Of a stretch of 64,000 nucleotides of DNA, positions 43,524 through 54,956 are shown one piece after another. A model generated the notes under the pieces. The model had not been told where the DNA came from. It saw nothing but the letters and a program-made list of their open reading frames with translations, and ran no database searches. The position numbers and the translations under genes were made by a program. Each line of letters begins with the position of its first letter. Positions within the stretch are counted from its first letter, which is position 1. The DNA lies in the NCBI GenBank assembly GCA_006386115.1, contig VFIW01000028.1, positions 466,512-530,511 of the forward strand, given 5' to 3'. The DNA comes from Globisporangium splendens (Eukaryota; Oomycota; Peronosporomycetes; Pythiales; Pythiaceae).

Positions 43524-43719
43524 AGCCTCTAAAGAGAGCATTATAGACGTATGTGCACGAGCCCTTTCCTTTGGTGTTCCTATTTAAAGAGACGGCACGC
43601 TCATACATTTACTTGCGTTATACCCACGCACACACACACACACACACCACGTCCTCTTCCCTTCTCTCTTCTCGTCTTCTATCGGTTCCTGCGGCTTTGC
43701 TTGTTCTCTCTCGTTTTAA

Positions 43720-46631
43720 TTAATTCACGCCAAAACACTGAATGGACTGACTCCAGTAGTACATGAGCGCATCCTCGCGCAGCATGACCACATTGTGCTG
43801 GTACTTGGGCAGCGAGTGCACGGCGTCCGAGTTCTGCTGCAGCTCCTGCGTGAAGCGGTTCGTGATGTCCACGACCTCCTTATCCGGCAGTCGCACGTCC
43901 TGCAGCGCGTGGAAGAGCACCTGCGTCTGCGCATCGTTTTGGCTCTCCGTGTAGAATCCGAGCTGTACAAACACAGAGACAACAAAGTTAGTAAGCATCA
44001 CCATTTTCATAGCCAACAATATCCAGTGAAGCTAATCCGTCACGCACCATTCGTTGGAACTGGTCGAAGGCCGGCAGACCGAGCTTGCGGCTCTGCACGT
44101 CCGTGTACATGCGCGCGAGGATGTAGAACACCTGATCTTCGTCGCTGGAGCCCATGGCACCCGTGAAGTCTGCGAGCGGGTTGTTGGCGTCGAAGCCGCC
44201 ATTGACGCCGCCGCCAGACTTGTCGAACGAGTCGAGACTGATGCCCATGCTCGACATCTCGTTGAAGAGCGCAGTGCCCACTCCGACAGACAACGTCGCA
44301 GTGTTGTCCTCGATCGAGACGTGGTATTGGTTCGAGTTGTCGTCGTCGTTCGTCGAATCGTGCTCGGGCTTCTCCTCTTCCAGGAACGTACTCTGGTGCT
44401 GCTGCTTTGCTGTGGTGTTCAAGTGCGATGACGCGACCTCAGAGATCTCCATTTGATTGCGGAATGCGTGGCTCGCAAACAGGTTGCCTGCCTGATGCGA
44501 CGGACTCGTGTCCGACGCCGAGTCGTTGCTGTTGCCGCCTTGTCCATCGTCGCTCCCAGTCACTTTGTTCATGTACGGCGAGATCGTCAACACGGGTCGC
44601 TGGCTCGAGCTCATGAGCGCCGCGAGCGTCTTGGGTGAATTGTCAGATCCATCATCATCTTGTTCGTACGGCTGCTGCATGTTCATGTCCGTCCCGACAT
44701 CCAACGAAAGCATCGAGGACGACGACATCGCAGCAGGCACGGGACGCGACATCGTCATGGCCGTGGACGCGTGCAGGGACGGATTGTGCTGCAGTTGGTA
44801 CTGGCGTGGCGTGCCGTTGGCCGAGAGGTAGTGCTGGTGGCTGAGCTGCATCTGCTGCTGGATCTGCTGCTGCAACTGCTGCTGCTGCTGGTGCGCCGCC
44901 GCTCCTTCCATCTGAGAACGATACATCATGCTGGCAAACACGCACTGGGGGCTGTGCTCGGCCATGCCGTTCGACATCATCTCGACGTCGTTCAGGCGCT
45001 TGCACTGCGGACACCGGTAGATCGGGCACGACACGTTCTGCGACCCGTCGGCGTTGATCTCGAAGCCCGCGAGGCGCCACTCGACTGCAGTCGTCGTGGC
45101 CGCCGTGGGCGACGACATTGGCGTCTGCGCGTGGTGCATCGGAGTCGACGCGTTCATGGACGAGGCGTGATGCATGGGGGTGGTCGCCTGCGGCTGCTGC
45201 ACGTGGCTCGACCACGTGGCCATGCCCATATCTCCAGGTCGTCCAGAGGACGCGTGGTGACCTCCGATCATGGCGTACTGGCTGTTCGTCGGCGTGGTGT
45301 GCATCACGCGTCGAGCCTGTTGATGCTGGCGCTGCTGCGGCGGTCCGACGCTCATGGGCGGCTGGATCATCATGAGGTTAGCGCGCGGCGTGCCTGCGAC
45401 GCTGCGCGGCGACGCCTTGGTGACGGCCGAGGCCGCACCCGTGAGCTTGCGCTTGTTGCGCTTGGAGCGGATGGCGATGACGGACGTTCGCGCGGGCGCA
45501 ATCTCCTGGAACATGAGCGACGACTCCTGCTTCTCAGGCGCAATCTCGAGGATGAACGACTGGCCCTGGTGGTTCTTGGACACGTCGTCGATGCGGAAGG
45601 ACACCGTCACGCGGCCGCGAGACATATTCGGACGCATATCCGGGAAGAGCCGCAGGATGCTCTGGTTCACCACGGGATTTCCCGATTCGTACAACAGACG
45701 GATGTCGAGCGGGATCTAATTTACGGGACCAACAATAGTATCATGCAACATGAGCGTAAGTTGCAACGTACAGCATGCGATCAGCAACAAAGGAAAGGAA
45801 ACGTACGACGCGGTCTTCGACGACGGCGCCAGGCGCGGGCTCGAGCACGAGCGTGACGGTCATGCACTTCTCTCGCCCGCCCTCGTCCTTGAACCACACG
45901 TCCGGCGGCTGCTGCGTGATGCGCAGCTTCTCCTTCACGACCGTCAGCGGCGTCGAAAACACCGACTCCGCATCTGCATTAGCCATATTTACACCATTGT
46001 GATCAGCTCCCCAACACATACGAAACAGGCGAACGACAATTTTGTGCTGTACTGCATACCTCCATCGGCCGAGCGCACTTCGAGACAGAAGGGGCGTCCT
46101 TCGTTCGACGCCGTGAGCGACTTGAGCACCACCTGCAACTGGCAGAGCCCCGTCACCGCATTAATCGCCGCGGGCTCCTGCAGCTCGATCTAACAGCACA
46201 TACAAGCAACCAGAGAGCGTTGCTGTTAGCAAGTTCCACTTGCATGTTGATCATCTTGCGCTTTTGTTCGCACCATGTCGGACTGGTCGGCAACGATGTC
46301 GTACGAGTCGTGGAAGCGCAGCGTCACGGCGAGCTCTTTCGATGTGCCGCTGCATATGCAAACAAACAAATGCAACAGGTCAACAACATGAACAGCGATT
46401 TGCGGAAATGCGGAAATTGCGAAAATTGCGCACGCACCTCGTGACGATCGTCTTGTTTTCGTCCACGAGCTTGACGGACACGTCGAACGCCACGTTCTGG
46501 AACACGAACGCCGGCAATGCCGCTGCAAACGCCAGGCTCTGCACAAGCACAAACGCGCATATTCGCATACAAACGTCAGTATGCATACAAACAAACAAAC
46601 ACACAAACACATGCAGACGCACCTCGGGCAT
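43720..46631 (-). CDS. Large Gln-rich protein with beta-rich N-terminus and zinc-finger motif
   Basis: Seven exons on the minus strand: complement(join(43720..43962, 44048..45715, 45807..45973, 46060..46189, 46274..46349, 46438..46538, 46623..46631)), about 797 residues. The first coding exon is only 9 nt (Met-Pro-Glu). The N-terminal 240 residues look like two beta-sandwich repeats with parallel endings (GRPFCLEVRSADG and HQGQSFILEIAPE). Residues about 385-425 contain YRCPQCKRLNDVEMM and MAEHSPQCVF, a C-x2-C...H-x3-C zinc-binding pattern. A poly-Gln stretch (CAG-rich DNA near 44860-44900) and Ser/Asn/Asp-rich regions follow, and a compact conserved-looking C-terminal domain ends the protein. 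Composition suggests a transcriptional regulator, but I recognise no family; the function is unknown. Every junction restores frame. Confidence 0.75.
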
Positions 46632-49330
46632 GTTGCGTTAACCGGGATCTTGTGTATGTTTCCCTAGCTTGTTGATTGCAGCAAGCGTGCTGAAACGGCT
46701 TTCTTGTGTGCCGGCTGCTCCTTATGTGTATGCGCGCGCGCGTTTGTTGCCGTGAGGTTTGCGGTTTTGCGTGCGTGTCTTGTACTGTACGTCGGAAAAC
46801 CACAGCAGCAAGCGGGTTGGTTGACAAGTGCGGGTGCGCGCGTCAACAAACAACAACTGCGGCTGCTGTTCTTGTCGTGTGCACAACAGCTAGCCAAACG
46901 AGCGAGAGTTGCAACTGGACAACAAGCCAGAGCAGTAGGTACTGGCTGACTGGCTGGTTCGTTCCTCTGGCGATGCGGTCAGGTTGTGTCCCTCCCCGCA
47001 GCCAGCGAGATCCACAACAATCAGCACAGCAAACGCGCCTTCTTTTTTCTTGCGCCGCGTTCGATTTACGGTAGGCGGCCCACTTGCACAGCACACACAC
47101 ACACACACACCTGCGCTTGCTCGTTTGCTGTTTGCTGTTTGCTGCTGACTTGTTTGTTGTTTTGCAGCAAGCACGTTTTGTGTGTTTGTTTGTTGGGAGG
47201 GACGTCACTTGCGCGTTTGCGAAGCGACCAACCGAACGCCCCGCCCCTTCCTTCCCTCTGCATCCCTCCCCCTCTATTTTTCGTATTATTTTTCAAAACC
47301 ACCGTTTGTAACGAACATAAAAGGAACATGCACGCGCTGTCCACATGGTGGACCGGATCGCGCCAGCTGGTTTCGCCGACTGGGACCGTTCTGGAGCGCT
47401 CCAGATCTGACTGAACTCTGCACCTACAAAGTGCATCTCAGAGCACTCGACAATGTTTACCTTCTCACAAGACATAAAGCCTCTATATCTGTTATCACTC
47501 CAGTATTCACTTGAACAACGACACAGATGCATCAAATGCTGAATACCTATTACGAAAGGTGGCAATTTGAACCCACAGGCGCTCAGCCACATCTGAATGC
47601 CATTCGCGGAAAGCCCTGCGAAATGCTTCTGCGTTCGCTGCTATTACACATTTGCAGCTTGCTTCTAGCTTCCGGTGCGAGCCGGAGCGTCTTCCTTCAC
47701 CCACACCACTTCGGCACGGCGGATAACATGGAATATGAGGCGAGAAGAAGAGCGACACGCACGCGCTCTCGTTCGCGCGTTCTCATCCCAACGTCATCAT
47801 CCCGCACTGAACGCCGTCTTGAATGCGTCGGGAGTCCACTTGGCTCGGCGGTTCCGGAACGAAGTGTGGTATCGTGGCGTCCGCCGAACCTTCGTCGAGC
47901 AACGTTGTCGAGCTCTATTCTACCTTTCAAGACGAGTAATCATGTGAAAGAGTGAATTATGGTTTTACGCTTTATTTTGTTTCTTGTCTCTTACCCTCTT
48001 TATACGTCGATGCTTAACAAACAGGTAACTTAATCAAGAGCTTCTGAGAAATTTTTGCAAGACCATGTGGATTCGCCGCATGGTCGTGACGCGACTGGTA
48101 GAGAAAAGCCACATAGCGAACGAGTCCCCATCGGCAGAGACTGAGCCGCGCGAGCAGCTCCGACGGATGGGGAGCAAACGGAAGTGGCGCTTGAAGAGCA
48201 AGCGCGATGGTGGCACTCCGGATTAGCACCAGTTCACTGTCTGCGTGACGATGACGCAACATTGAAGTGGACTGGCGCCACGAGTCATTTTCCATCGTCC
48301 ATGCGCTCCCACTCGTCCCAGCTGCATGGAATGCCGTTAGGCATGCTTTGGAGGATCATGCCATCCACGGTGCCAACAGATGGTCTGCTGCGGCCCGTTG
48401 ATGACAACGCTGAAGCGACCTCATCGCATCATGCGTGCGCTTGGCAGCCGGCCTCGACTGTGTGCCTGTGCGATGCGCAACGAGGGCGAGCAGCTCATAC
48501 TATCTCCAAGTTGTTTCCTCGGCATGAAGATGCCTCCATTACCAGCATGCTCGTCCACTTGCGCTGCTCGTAGGTTTCTCGGTGTATTCAATATCAGCCG
48601 CTTGGCTCATTGTCTTCAATGAATGCGTCTCGATGCACTGAGGAGCATCCACGCAATCAGTTTACAGAGACTCACTTCAATTTCGCTCACAGTTCGACAT
48701 GGCGTGATGCATTCATTGCCATATCGGCAACTTCCGACGATGACGACCACTACAGAGACCTTCACGATGCAGCCGAGCCTGTCACGCCGTCACGCATCAT
48801 TGCCGCGCCCCGAAAAGCGGCCGCATTTTCCCCGAGAACAGATACTTTCCACGCTCGACGGCACTCGAATGAAAACGTTTTGACTGGGAGGAGGCCATCG
48901 TGAGGTCCGCCCTAGTGGTAACACTGTATATGCGCCACTCGCAAAAAAAGGTGTGGGAAACTGGCAGAGACGTCGCTTATCAAATCCCTCATAATCAACC
49001 CCGACAACCTCGAAGAACATGTTGACTTCTCTGACCGCGAGCCACACGTCACAGATTGTTTTGAAAGTGGGTGGGTGCCTCCTTACAACTCCCAAGTATG
49101 CACACGTCACAGAACTCGGTGGGACACGAAAGCCGTGTTGGACACTTCCACCGTGGCAACTGCATTCTCTCTTGAAAACAAGAAGAAAGAAATACCTGCA
49201 TGGTCGGACACATTCGCACAGCGACACACTACCCAATATGTATATACATCACTCTCTCATTTGCCTCAAGAGCTACACAACTCTACTTACGCCTCCCAAG
49301 CCAAAGCCCCCAAGCGAACCCGCATTACAG
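46632..49330. other. Gene-poor region with possible degenerate coding segments
   Basis: 2.7 kb with no gene I can support. CA and GTTT/GCTGTTT repeats lie near 47090-47180. Short coding-like stretches with GC-rich third positions exist (plus strand about 47790-47947; minus strand about 48014-48400), but frames change every 100-150 nt and no family is recognised, so they may be relics. The last 350 nt share phrases with the upstream region of the gene at 50428 (for example GTGGCAACTGCATT at about 49155 and about 50228). Confidence 0.4.
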
Positions 49331-49570
49331 ATGTGCTGCGACGACCTCGGTGCATTTCTCTGCGGATCCCTCTGCTGCGCCTGCTGCCTAAGCGCCGCGG
49401 AAGCCGATGCTCAAGACCGCCGCAGCTACGATCGGAGGTACCAGGAACAAGTGTACGTGCAGCCTGTCGTGGTCACAACTGTGGAGCCCAAAGCGTATCC
49501 TGTCCAGCAACCGACTGGATACGTTGTTCAGCAGCCCACTGCGTACTACGTGCAGACCACCCGGTACTGA
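49331..49570 (+). CDS. Small cysteine-rich protein, group A copy 1
   Basis: An intronless frame of 79 residues. The N-terminus MCCDDLGAFLCGSLCCACCL holds seven Cys in 20 residues; a polar segment follows (SAAEADAQDRRSYDRRYQ) and then a Val/Gln/Tyr/Pro tail (VYVQPVVVTT, YPVQQPTGYVVQQP, YYVQTTRY). There is no signal peptide. The cysteine block resembles CYSTM-type or multiply palmitoylated membrane anchors, so peripheral membrane location is likely; this is inference. The block is about 85 percent identical at DNA level to the copy at 50428 and to a broken copy at 49731. The ATG is fixed by alignment of all copies; the frame stays open far upstream without conservation. CTCTCATTTGCCTCAAG at 49252 may be its initiator. 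Confidence 0.75.
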   Translation: MCCDDLGAFLCGSLCCACCLSAAEADAQDRRSYDRRYQEQVYVQPVVVTTVEPKAYPVQQPTGYVVQQPTAYYVQTTRY

Positions 49571-49713
49571 AATCGATATTGAGAACGCGCAACAGATTGA
49601 GAAGCGCATTGCAACCTATTAGACACCCATTTCCTTTCTTCTCAATCGCGAACTCTAAAATACAACCTGATAAAGTTCCAATCGCAATGAGGCTTTTCTG
49701 TATGATTGTCTGA

Positions 49714-49800
49714 GCCACACAGCATGCCACCTCGATGCGTTCATCTGTGGATCCCTCTGTTGCGCCTGCTGCAATGAGCCGCGAAGACTTGCAGAACCTC
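49714..49800 (+). pseudogene. Broken third copy of the group A cysteine-rich gene
   Basis: The segment 49731-49793 matches the start of the genes at 49331 and 50428 base for base over most of its length, including GGATCCCTCTG and TGCGCCTGCTGC, which encode GSLCCACC. The ATG at about 49714 is followed by only 3 nt where the intact copies have 11 before the shared CCTCG, which shifts the frame, and similarity fades after GAAGACTTGCAG. It lies between the two intact copies in the same direction, so it marks a tandem triplication with one copy decayed. Confidence 0.65.
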
Positions 49801-50325
49801 CTCTTGTATGCTCTGAATGCAAGGTTCGGACGCTGCCTAGTGCAAATCATTAGTAGGCACTTATTGCTTCAACGTATGAATTTGCCACGCACTGAGATGC
49901 TTCCATAACCAGTGAGTGAGACGTCAATTCGCTCATACACTCACGTCGCATTGCGTGATGAATTCCAGCAAAGTCCGATGATGACTAGTATAACGGAGCC
50001 CTTCACACTGAAACTGAGTCCATCGCGCAGCATCGTCAACGGACCCTATCCTGGTGTTTGAACGAACTTTGTGGGGGCACTGCTTTTCAAAAAGCTCAGA
50101 ATCAACGCTTCAAGACGCCCAATTCGATTAGAGTCACACACATCACTGATACTTTTGAGAGGGGTGAGCACCATCAATACCAGTGTCTAATGTTCACGCA
50201 TCGCAGAACGCGTTGCGACACACATTTGGTGGCAACTGCATTTGAGAGAAAAGATTCTCTCATGGATGTAGCAAATCATCGTGTATGCATTCCTAGGTTC
50301 ACGTGTGGTGCCTCGCTCTCCCTTT

Positions 50326-50345
50326 GCTCATTGTACCATTTGCTT
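50326..50345 (+). promoter_or_regulatory. Oomycete core promoter of the gene at 50428
   Basis: GCTCATTGTACCATTTGC fits the oomycete initiator plus flanking element (GCTCATTYYNCAWTTT with one extra base). It is about 100 nt before the ATG. Confidence 0.55.
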
Positions 50346-50427
50346 CAAGAACTTCACACCTCACTCTTCTTCGCCTCAGTCAGCAAACCACGTCACCATC
50401 TTTTTTTCTCGAGCAAACTTAAGGCAT

Positions 50428-50718
50428 ATGTGCTGCGACTGTGACGACCTCGGTGCGTTTCTCTGCGGATCCCTCTGCTGCGCCTGCTGCTATAGCGCCG
50501 CGGAAGCCGATGCTCAAGATCGCCGCAGCTACGACCAAAGATACCAAGAGCACGTGATCGTGGAGCCCGTCGTGGTCCAACAGCCCGCTGCGTATGTTGT
50601 GGAACAGCCCCCGCCTGTGTATGTCGTCGAACGCCCCGTTGAATATATCGTAGAGCAGCCCGTTGGGTATGTCGTGGAGCAGCCCAACGCGTACTTCGTG
50701 CAAACTACGAGGTACTGA
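50428..50718 (+). CDS. Small cysteine-rich protein, group A copy 2
   Basis: An intronless frame of 96 residues. The start MCCDCDDLGAFLCGSLCCAC then CYSAAEADAQDRRSYD is nearly the same as copy 1 at 49331, but the tail has grown into five imperfect repeats of the form (Y/I)VVEQP or YVVERP and ends YFVQTTRY as in copy 1. The repeats are encoded by diverged 27-36-nt units (GTCGTGGAGCAGCCC and variants). No signal peptide or long hydrophobic span outside the cysteine block is present. A core promoter is visible at 50326. I infer a membrane-associated protein with a beta-prone or polyproline-like tail; the function is unknown. Confidence 0.78.
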   Translation: MCCDCDDLGAFLCGSLCCACCYSAAEADAQDRRSYDQRYQEHVIVEPVVVQQPAAYVVEQPPPVYVVERPVEYIVEQPVGYVVEQPNAYFVQTTRY

Positions 50719-51168
50719 GACCAACGTTGAGAACGAGCAACAAACTGAGAAGCGCATTGAAACCTACGATGCGAGCCACACTTTTTTCACTTTTAAACTT
50801 GAAGTACAATTTGGTTATATTCTCATCACCCATGCAGCATTTCCGTCCGTTTGTGTGGCTTCTAGCATGGTTACGATTCTCAGCAATGAGCGTTTGATCT
50901 TTTGTCGTTGGGCACACGTGCGAGTCGCGTTTGAAAGTTGTACACACTCGTCCTGTATCGTGCGGTGCTTTAATTCTTTCCAAAAGGTTCAGCAGCATAT
51001 CCAAGCGAAACACACGCAGCGAGCAGATACCGCCACAAATTTGGTTTTTATAAGCGCATTCATTCTGTCTTTGGCAGCATCATACTTTCTTTCAAGCTAG
51101 AGTTCCACGTCGGCTACATGACGCTTCCTTTCCTTTTCAAATCAGGAAACCTCGAGTGCTTGGGCAGC
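50719..51168. other. Intergenic region
   Basis: 3' flank of the cysteine-rich gene and of selenoprotein T. The 45 nt after the stop at 50718 parallel those after 49570 (GAGAAGCGCATTG is identical), so the duplication included the 3' flank. No gene. Confidence 0.5.
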
Positions 51169-52119
51169 TCACGAATAGAGCTGATTCAATCCTCTCGCAT
51201 CCAAAAGAGTTACCAGTTCCTACAACAAACGAACAGAAGGTATGATGAGGTCTCGCAAGGAGCATTTGTGAAAATAGTCCTATCACAAACCTCCAAAGTT
51301 GGCCATCGTCCCACCTCGAGCTTCGAGAACACGAGATCACCTGCAGCATACCAAAGATCACGTCAGCAATCAGTATTCTCACGCTGCCCGAATCGGGGTC
51401 AACCGCACCGTTAAAGTAGACTTCAAACGCGCCAGTGGAGATCAGACCCTGCGAGACGGACCCCATGAGCAAAATCACGGCGAAGCATCCGATGCGGTTG
51501 TCGAGCGCCTTCTGGAGCAACGTCGTGTCCAGTCCAAGGGTGCGGAAAATCTACTCCAGGATAGCACAAAGCATAGGAATCAGGACGTGCAAGTACACAC
51601 AAATTAAGATTTGGCAGGGAGGTAACGTACATAATCGCCAAACACCATCAGCACCATCGCAAACAGCTGAACATAACCTAGGAATTGCGCAGCCATCTAC
51701 AATCACAACAAAGGTCCAAAACCCCATCATAACTCATTACTCCCCTCTTCAACGGTCATCCATATCTTGGATCAAATCCATACCTTTTTCATCGGATCAA
51801 CGTCATAGTTTGCGCCATGGACACGATCGACCAGGTGCGGGTATTTATCCTCCAAATACTGCTTCACCTCCTGGAAATTCTGCTTGAAGCCGCACGACGA
51901 GCAGTAGTAGACGCGGATCTCGTCATCGGCGATGTTGCGCTTCGTCGCTTCCTGCGATGGAGCGGCAGCCGCTGGAGGACGCGCTTCAGGCGCAGCTGCG
52001 ACGCCATTGAACGTGGTCGAGCGCACGGTCCCCGGCACCGCGAGGAGGTAGATGGCGAGCGTCACCAGCAGCCGCAGCCACGAGTAGCGCGACATGCGCC
52101 GCGCGAGTTGGAGCGCCAT
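51169..52119 (-). CDS. SELENOT: Selenoprotein T homologue, cysteine form
   Basis: Five exons on the minus strand: complement(join(51169..51219, 51291..51340, 51409..51550, 51631..51696, 51784..52119)), about 214 residues. An N-terminal hydrophobic segment (WLRLLVTLAIYLLAVPG) is a signal or ER anchor. The thioredoxin-like redox motif is YYCSSCGFKQNF (residues 71-82), C-x-x-C where animal SelT has C-x-x-Sec; both are TGC codons, so no selenocysteine is needed. The rest fits SelT: LEDKYPHLVDRVHGANYD, MGSVSQGLISTGAFEVYFNG, DLVFSKLEVGRWPTLEEL and VTLLDARGLN. SelT is an ER thioredoxin-like oxidoreductase. It diverges from the CNX1-like gene over 263 nt that include a GA/GT repeat. Confidence 0.88.
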
Positions 52120-52382
52120 GCAGTTTGACTTTTTTTGCGATAAAGAGAGAGAGTGTGTGTGTGTATTTTGAGCAGCTCAGTTGCATTCCTATATTATTGT
52201 GAGCCACACCAACACATTGTCACAATATGTATACCGCATTAAATGATGGTTGTTTTGCATACATCTATGATTCAAGCATTGCATTCTTCCTACTTATGTG
52301 TGACCCACCTTAAAATCGTCTCTTTGTTGTATCCAGCATCGCAGTGCACAAAGAATTGATAAAAGCAGAAAAGATCAGCAGC

Positions 52383-54956
52383 ATGGCAGGCGAATGCGAG
52401 TGTGGGAGCGAGGGCGTGTCGACGACGCGCCGCGAGAGCGCGTATGACATGATGCGCGTGGAGGATGCCGTGGAGCTCGTGCTGCAGCAGGCGGTAGCGT
52501 CGGAGACTGTGGAGCTCCCGGCGCACAAAGCCGTCGGGTACGTGCTCGCCGCGCCTGTGTTGAGCACGGTGAGTACTTTTATTCATGCGCATGCAGCAGT
52601 GCGCTAGTTGCCTCCTGCCGGCAGCATTGCGCTTGAAGACCGCTGCTAGTATGTGCTCATTGCATATGTGCTGATGTAGGAACCATTGCCTCCGTTCCGT
52701 GCGTCGATCATGGATGGGTACGCTGTCGTAGCTGCTGACGGCGAGGGCGAGGTACGACGTGGATGCCAACTCCGCACACAGAGTCATGTATTCATTCACT
52801 CTCGTGCATTTGAATATTGGGTCGTATCTGTGTATAACAGTTCGCTGTTGTCGAGCGCATCGCGGCGGGCGATGTCCCGAACATGGCCATCACGGCGGGC
52901 CAAGTCGCATACATCACGACGGGGTCGCCAGTACCGGAAGGTGCCGATGCTGTCGTCAAGATTGAAGACACTGAGGGTGTCTACAACGAATCGAAGGCAG
53001 AAGTTGCCGTCAAGATCCTGAAAGGAGTCAAAGTTGGGCAAAACATTCGCGACATTGGCTCGGACATCATGCCGGGGGAGCTGCTCGTGGATGCGCATGA
53101 ACTCGTCACGCCAGCAGAGATTGGACTCTTAGCAACGGTGAGAAAGCTTTACCTACCTAGATTGCCTGTCATCATTTAAAGACTTCCTGACCTATGGATT
53201 TATCACTTTATCTTCGAAATACACTAGGCGGGTATCACGGAAGTCCAAGCACATCGTCGTCCAACGGTTGGCGTGCTGTCCACTGGCAGTGAGCTCGTGG
53301 AAGCATTCGCAACGGCGGCTGCACCAGGGAAGATCCGCGATAGCAATCGTCCGATGTTGCTCTCTCTGGTGTCGGAGTGGGATGTCGACACGATCGACTT
53401 GGGTGTCTGCAGTGACAACAAGGACGCATTGGAGCAAACGATCCGAGATGCGTTCAGGAGAGTGGATGTGCTTATCACGAGTGGAGGTGTGAGCATGGTG
53501 AGTGGTAACAAGGTGAATCTATCTAGCTGCAATCAGCCAAATATGCTGACTTCTGTGTGTACGTACAACTAACTCTAGGGCGACCATGACTTGATCAAGC
53601 CTCTCTTGGAGCGAATCGGAAAAGTTCACTTTGGACGACTGTTCATGAAGCCCGGCAAGCCGACGACGTTTGCGACGGTCGAAGTAGACGGCAAGAAGAA
53701 ACTCGCATTCGCGTTGCCAGGCAACCCAGTGAGTTCGTTCACGACGTGCCATTTGCTGGTTCTCCCTGCACTCAAGCGAATGCGCGGGTTGCCGCTGGAG
53801 AAATGCCATCATACCAAGATCCACGCGACGCTGTCGCACGCAATCAAGTTGGATCCTGAGCGTCCAGAGTTCCATCGTGCGACGATTGCGTGGGATGCAA
53901 AGCAACTTAAATTCATGGCGACGAGCACGGGGCGCCAGACCAGCTCGCGTTTGTTGAGGTGAGCTTTTGAAATGCATGCAATTACTCCACGCGATAGGCT
54001 CACTCACAAACTCACCATCTGCATGCACACATGTAGTTGTCGTAATGCGAATGCGTTGCTGAGTCTGCCGACTGGAACGGAAATCCGTCCAGGCGATGCA
54101 GTTCAAGCGTATGTTCTCGACGGTTCTTTTGGAAACTTTGCCGGACAAATTGACACGACGAGCCACGGTCACGATCACCACCACCACGACCACCATGAAC
54201 ACAAAGATGTTGCATCAGCCCGTCGTCATGGCGAATCTAGTGCCAAGCCTGCTGTGCCGCTGAAGGAGTTTCGTGCCGCGGTTCTTACCGTAAGTCGACT
54301 TTTTATGTTCTTGTGGGTTTGTAGTCGATGAGTCTCATAATTACGTCTTGTTGTTGACTAAATGAATGGAACAGATTAGCGACCGAGTCTCCAAGGGCGA
54401 GTCGAAAGATCTCAGTGGTCCTGCCATGAAAGATGTGCTGCAGCAAACGAAGAGCGTGAAGATCCATGTTGTGGATGCTGCCGTTGTGCCCGATGAGATC
54501 GACGAAATCCAGAAGGTGATCACGGCGTGGGTCGACTCGAAAGCTGTTGACTTGGTGTTGACCTCAGGAGGTACGGGCTTCAGTCCTCGCGATGTGACCC
54601 CAGAGGCGGTCAAGGTACGTTTTTCGCTCTCTCCACCAACTTTCTCTCACTTTCACTAATGACTGGCTGACATGGAATGACTTGCATGGATTTACTAGGC
54701 TATTCTACACAAAGAAATCCCTGGCTTCGTGATCGCGATGCTCGAGAGCTCCCGCAAGATCACGAGCAAGGCGATCTTGTCGCGTCCGGTGGCCGGAATC
54801 CGCGCGCAAACCTTGATTCTCACGCTGCCAGGCAAACCGAAGGCCGTGCTCGAGAATTTCTCTGCGATCGAAGACGTGCTGCCCCACGCGTTGCATCTGG
54901 TCGGGGACGTTCCCCACGAGCACCATCGTGCGAACCCAAGCCTGCAATACACCTAA
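52383..54956 (+). CDS. CNX1: Molybdopterin enzyme, MoeA-MogA fusion (CNX1/gephyrin type)
   Basis: Eight exons, join(52383..52568, 52680..52751, 52841..53137, 53228..53497, 53579..53958, 54037..54289, 54375..54614, 54699..54956), encode about 651 residues. The N-terminal E domain (MoeA, molybdate insertion) shows FRASIMDGYAVVA, ITTGSPVPEGADAVVKIED, VGVLSTGSELVE, VLITSGGVSMGDHDL, GKPTTFA and FALPGNPVSSF. The C-terminal G domain (MogA, adenylylation of molybdopterin) shows TISDRVSKGESKDLSGP, VDLVLTSGGTGFSPRDVTPEA and LILTLPGKPKAV. E-before-G order is that of plant CNX1; animal gephyrin has G first. The linker between them holds a His run (HGHDHHHHDHHEHKD, residues about 445-459). Product: molybdenum cofactor for nitrate reductase, sulfite oxidase and related enzymes, in the cytosol. 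Confidence 0.93.

Noticed and set aside
43625..43648. CA microsatellite near 43630 and similar runs near 47095
   Set aside because: Simple repeats, no sign of array structure or function.
44660..45856. 398-codon plus-strand frame
   Set aside because: Shadow of the Gln-rich gene on the minus strand; crosses its intron without support.
47527..48903. Several 80-140-codon frames on both strands
   Set aside because: Some stretches look coding, but frames break often and no start, splice plan or family could be assigned.
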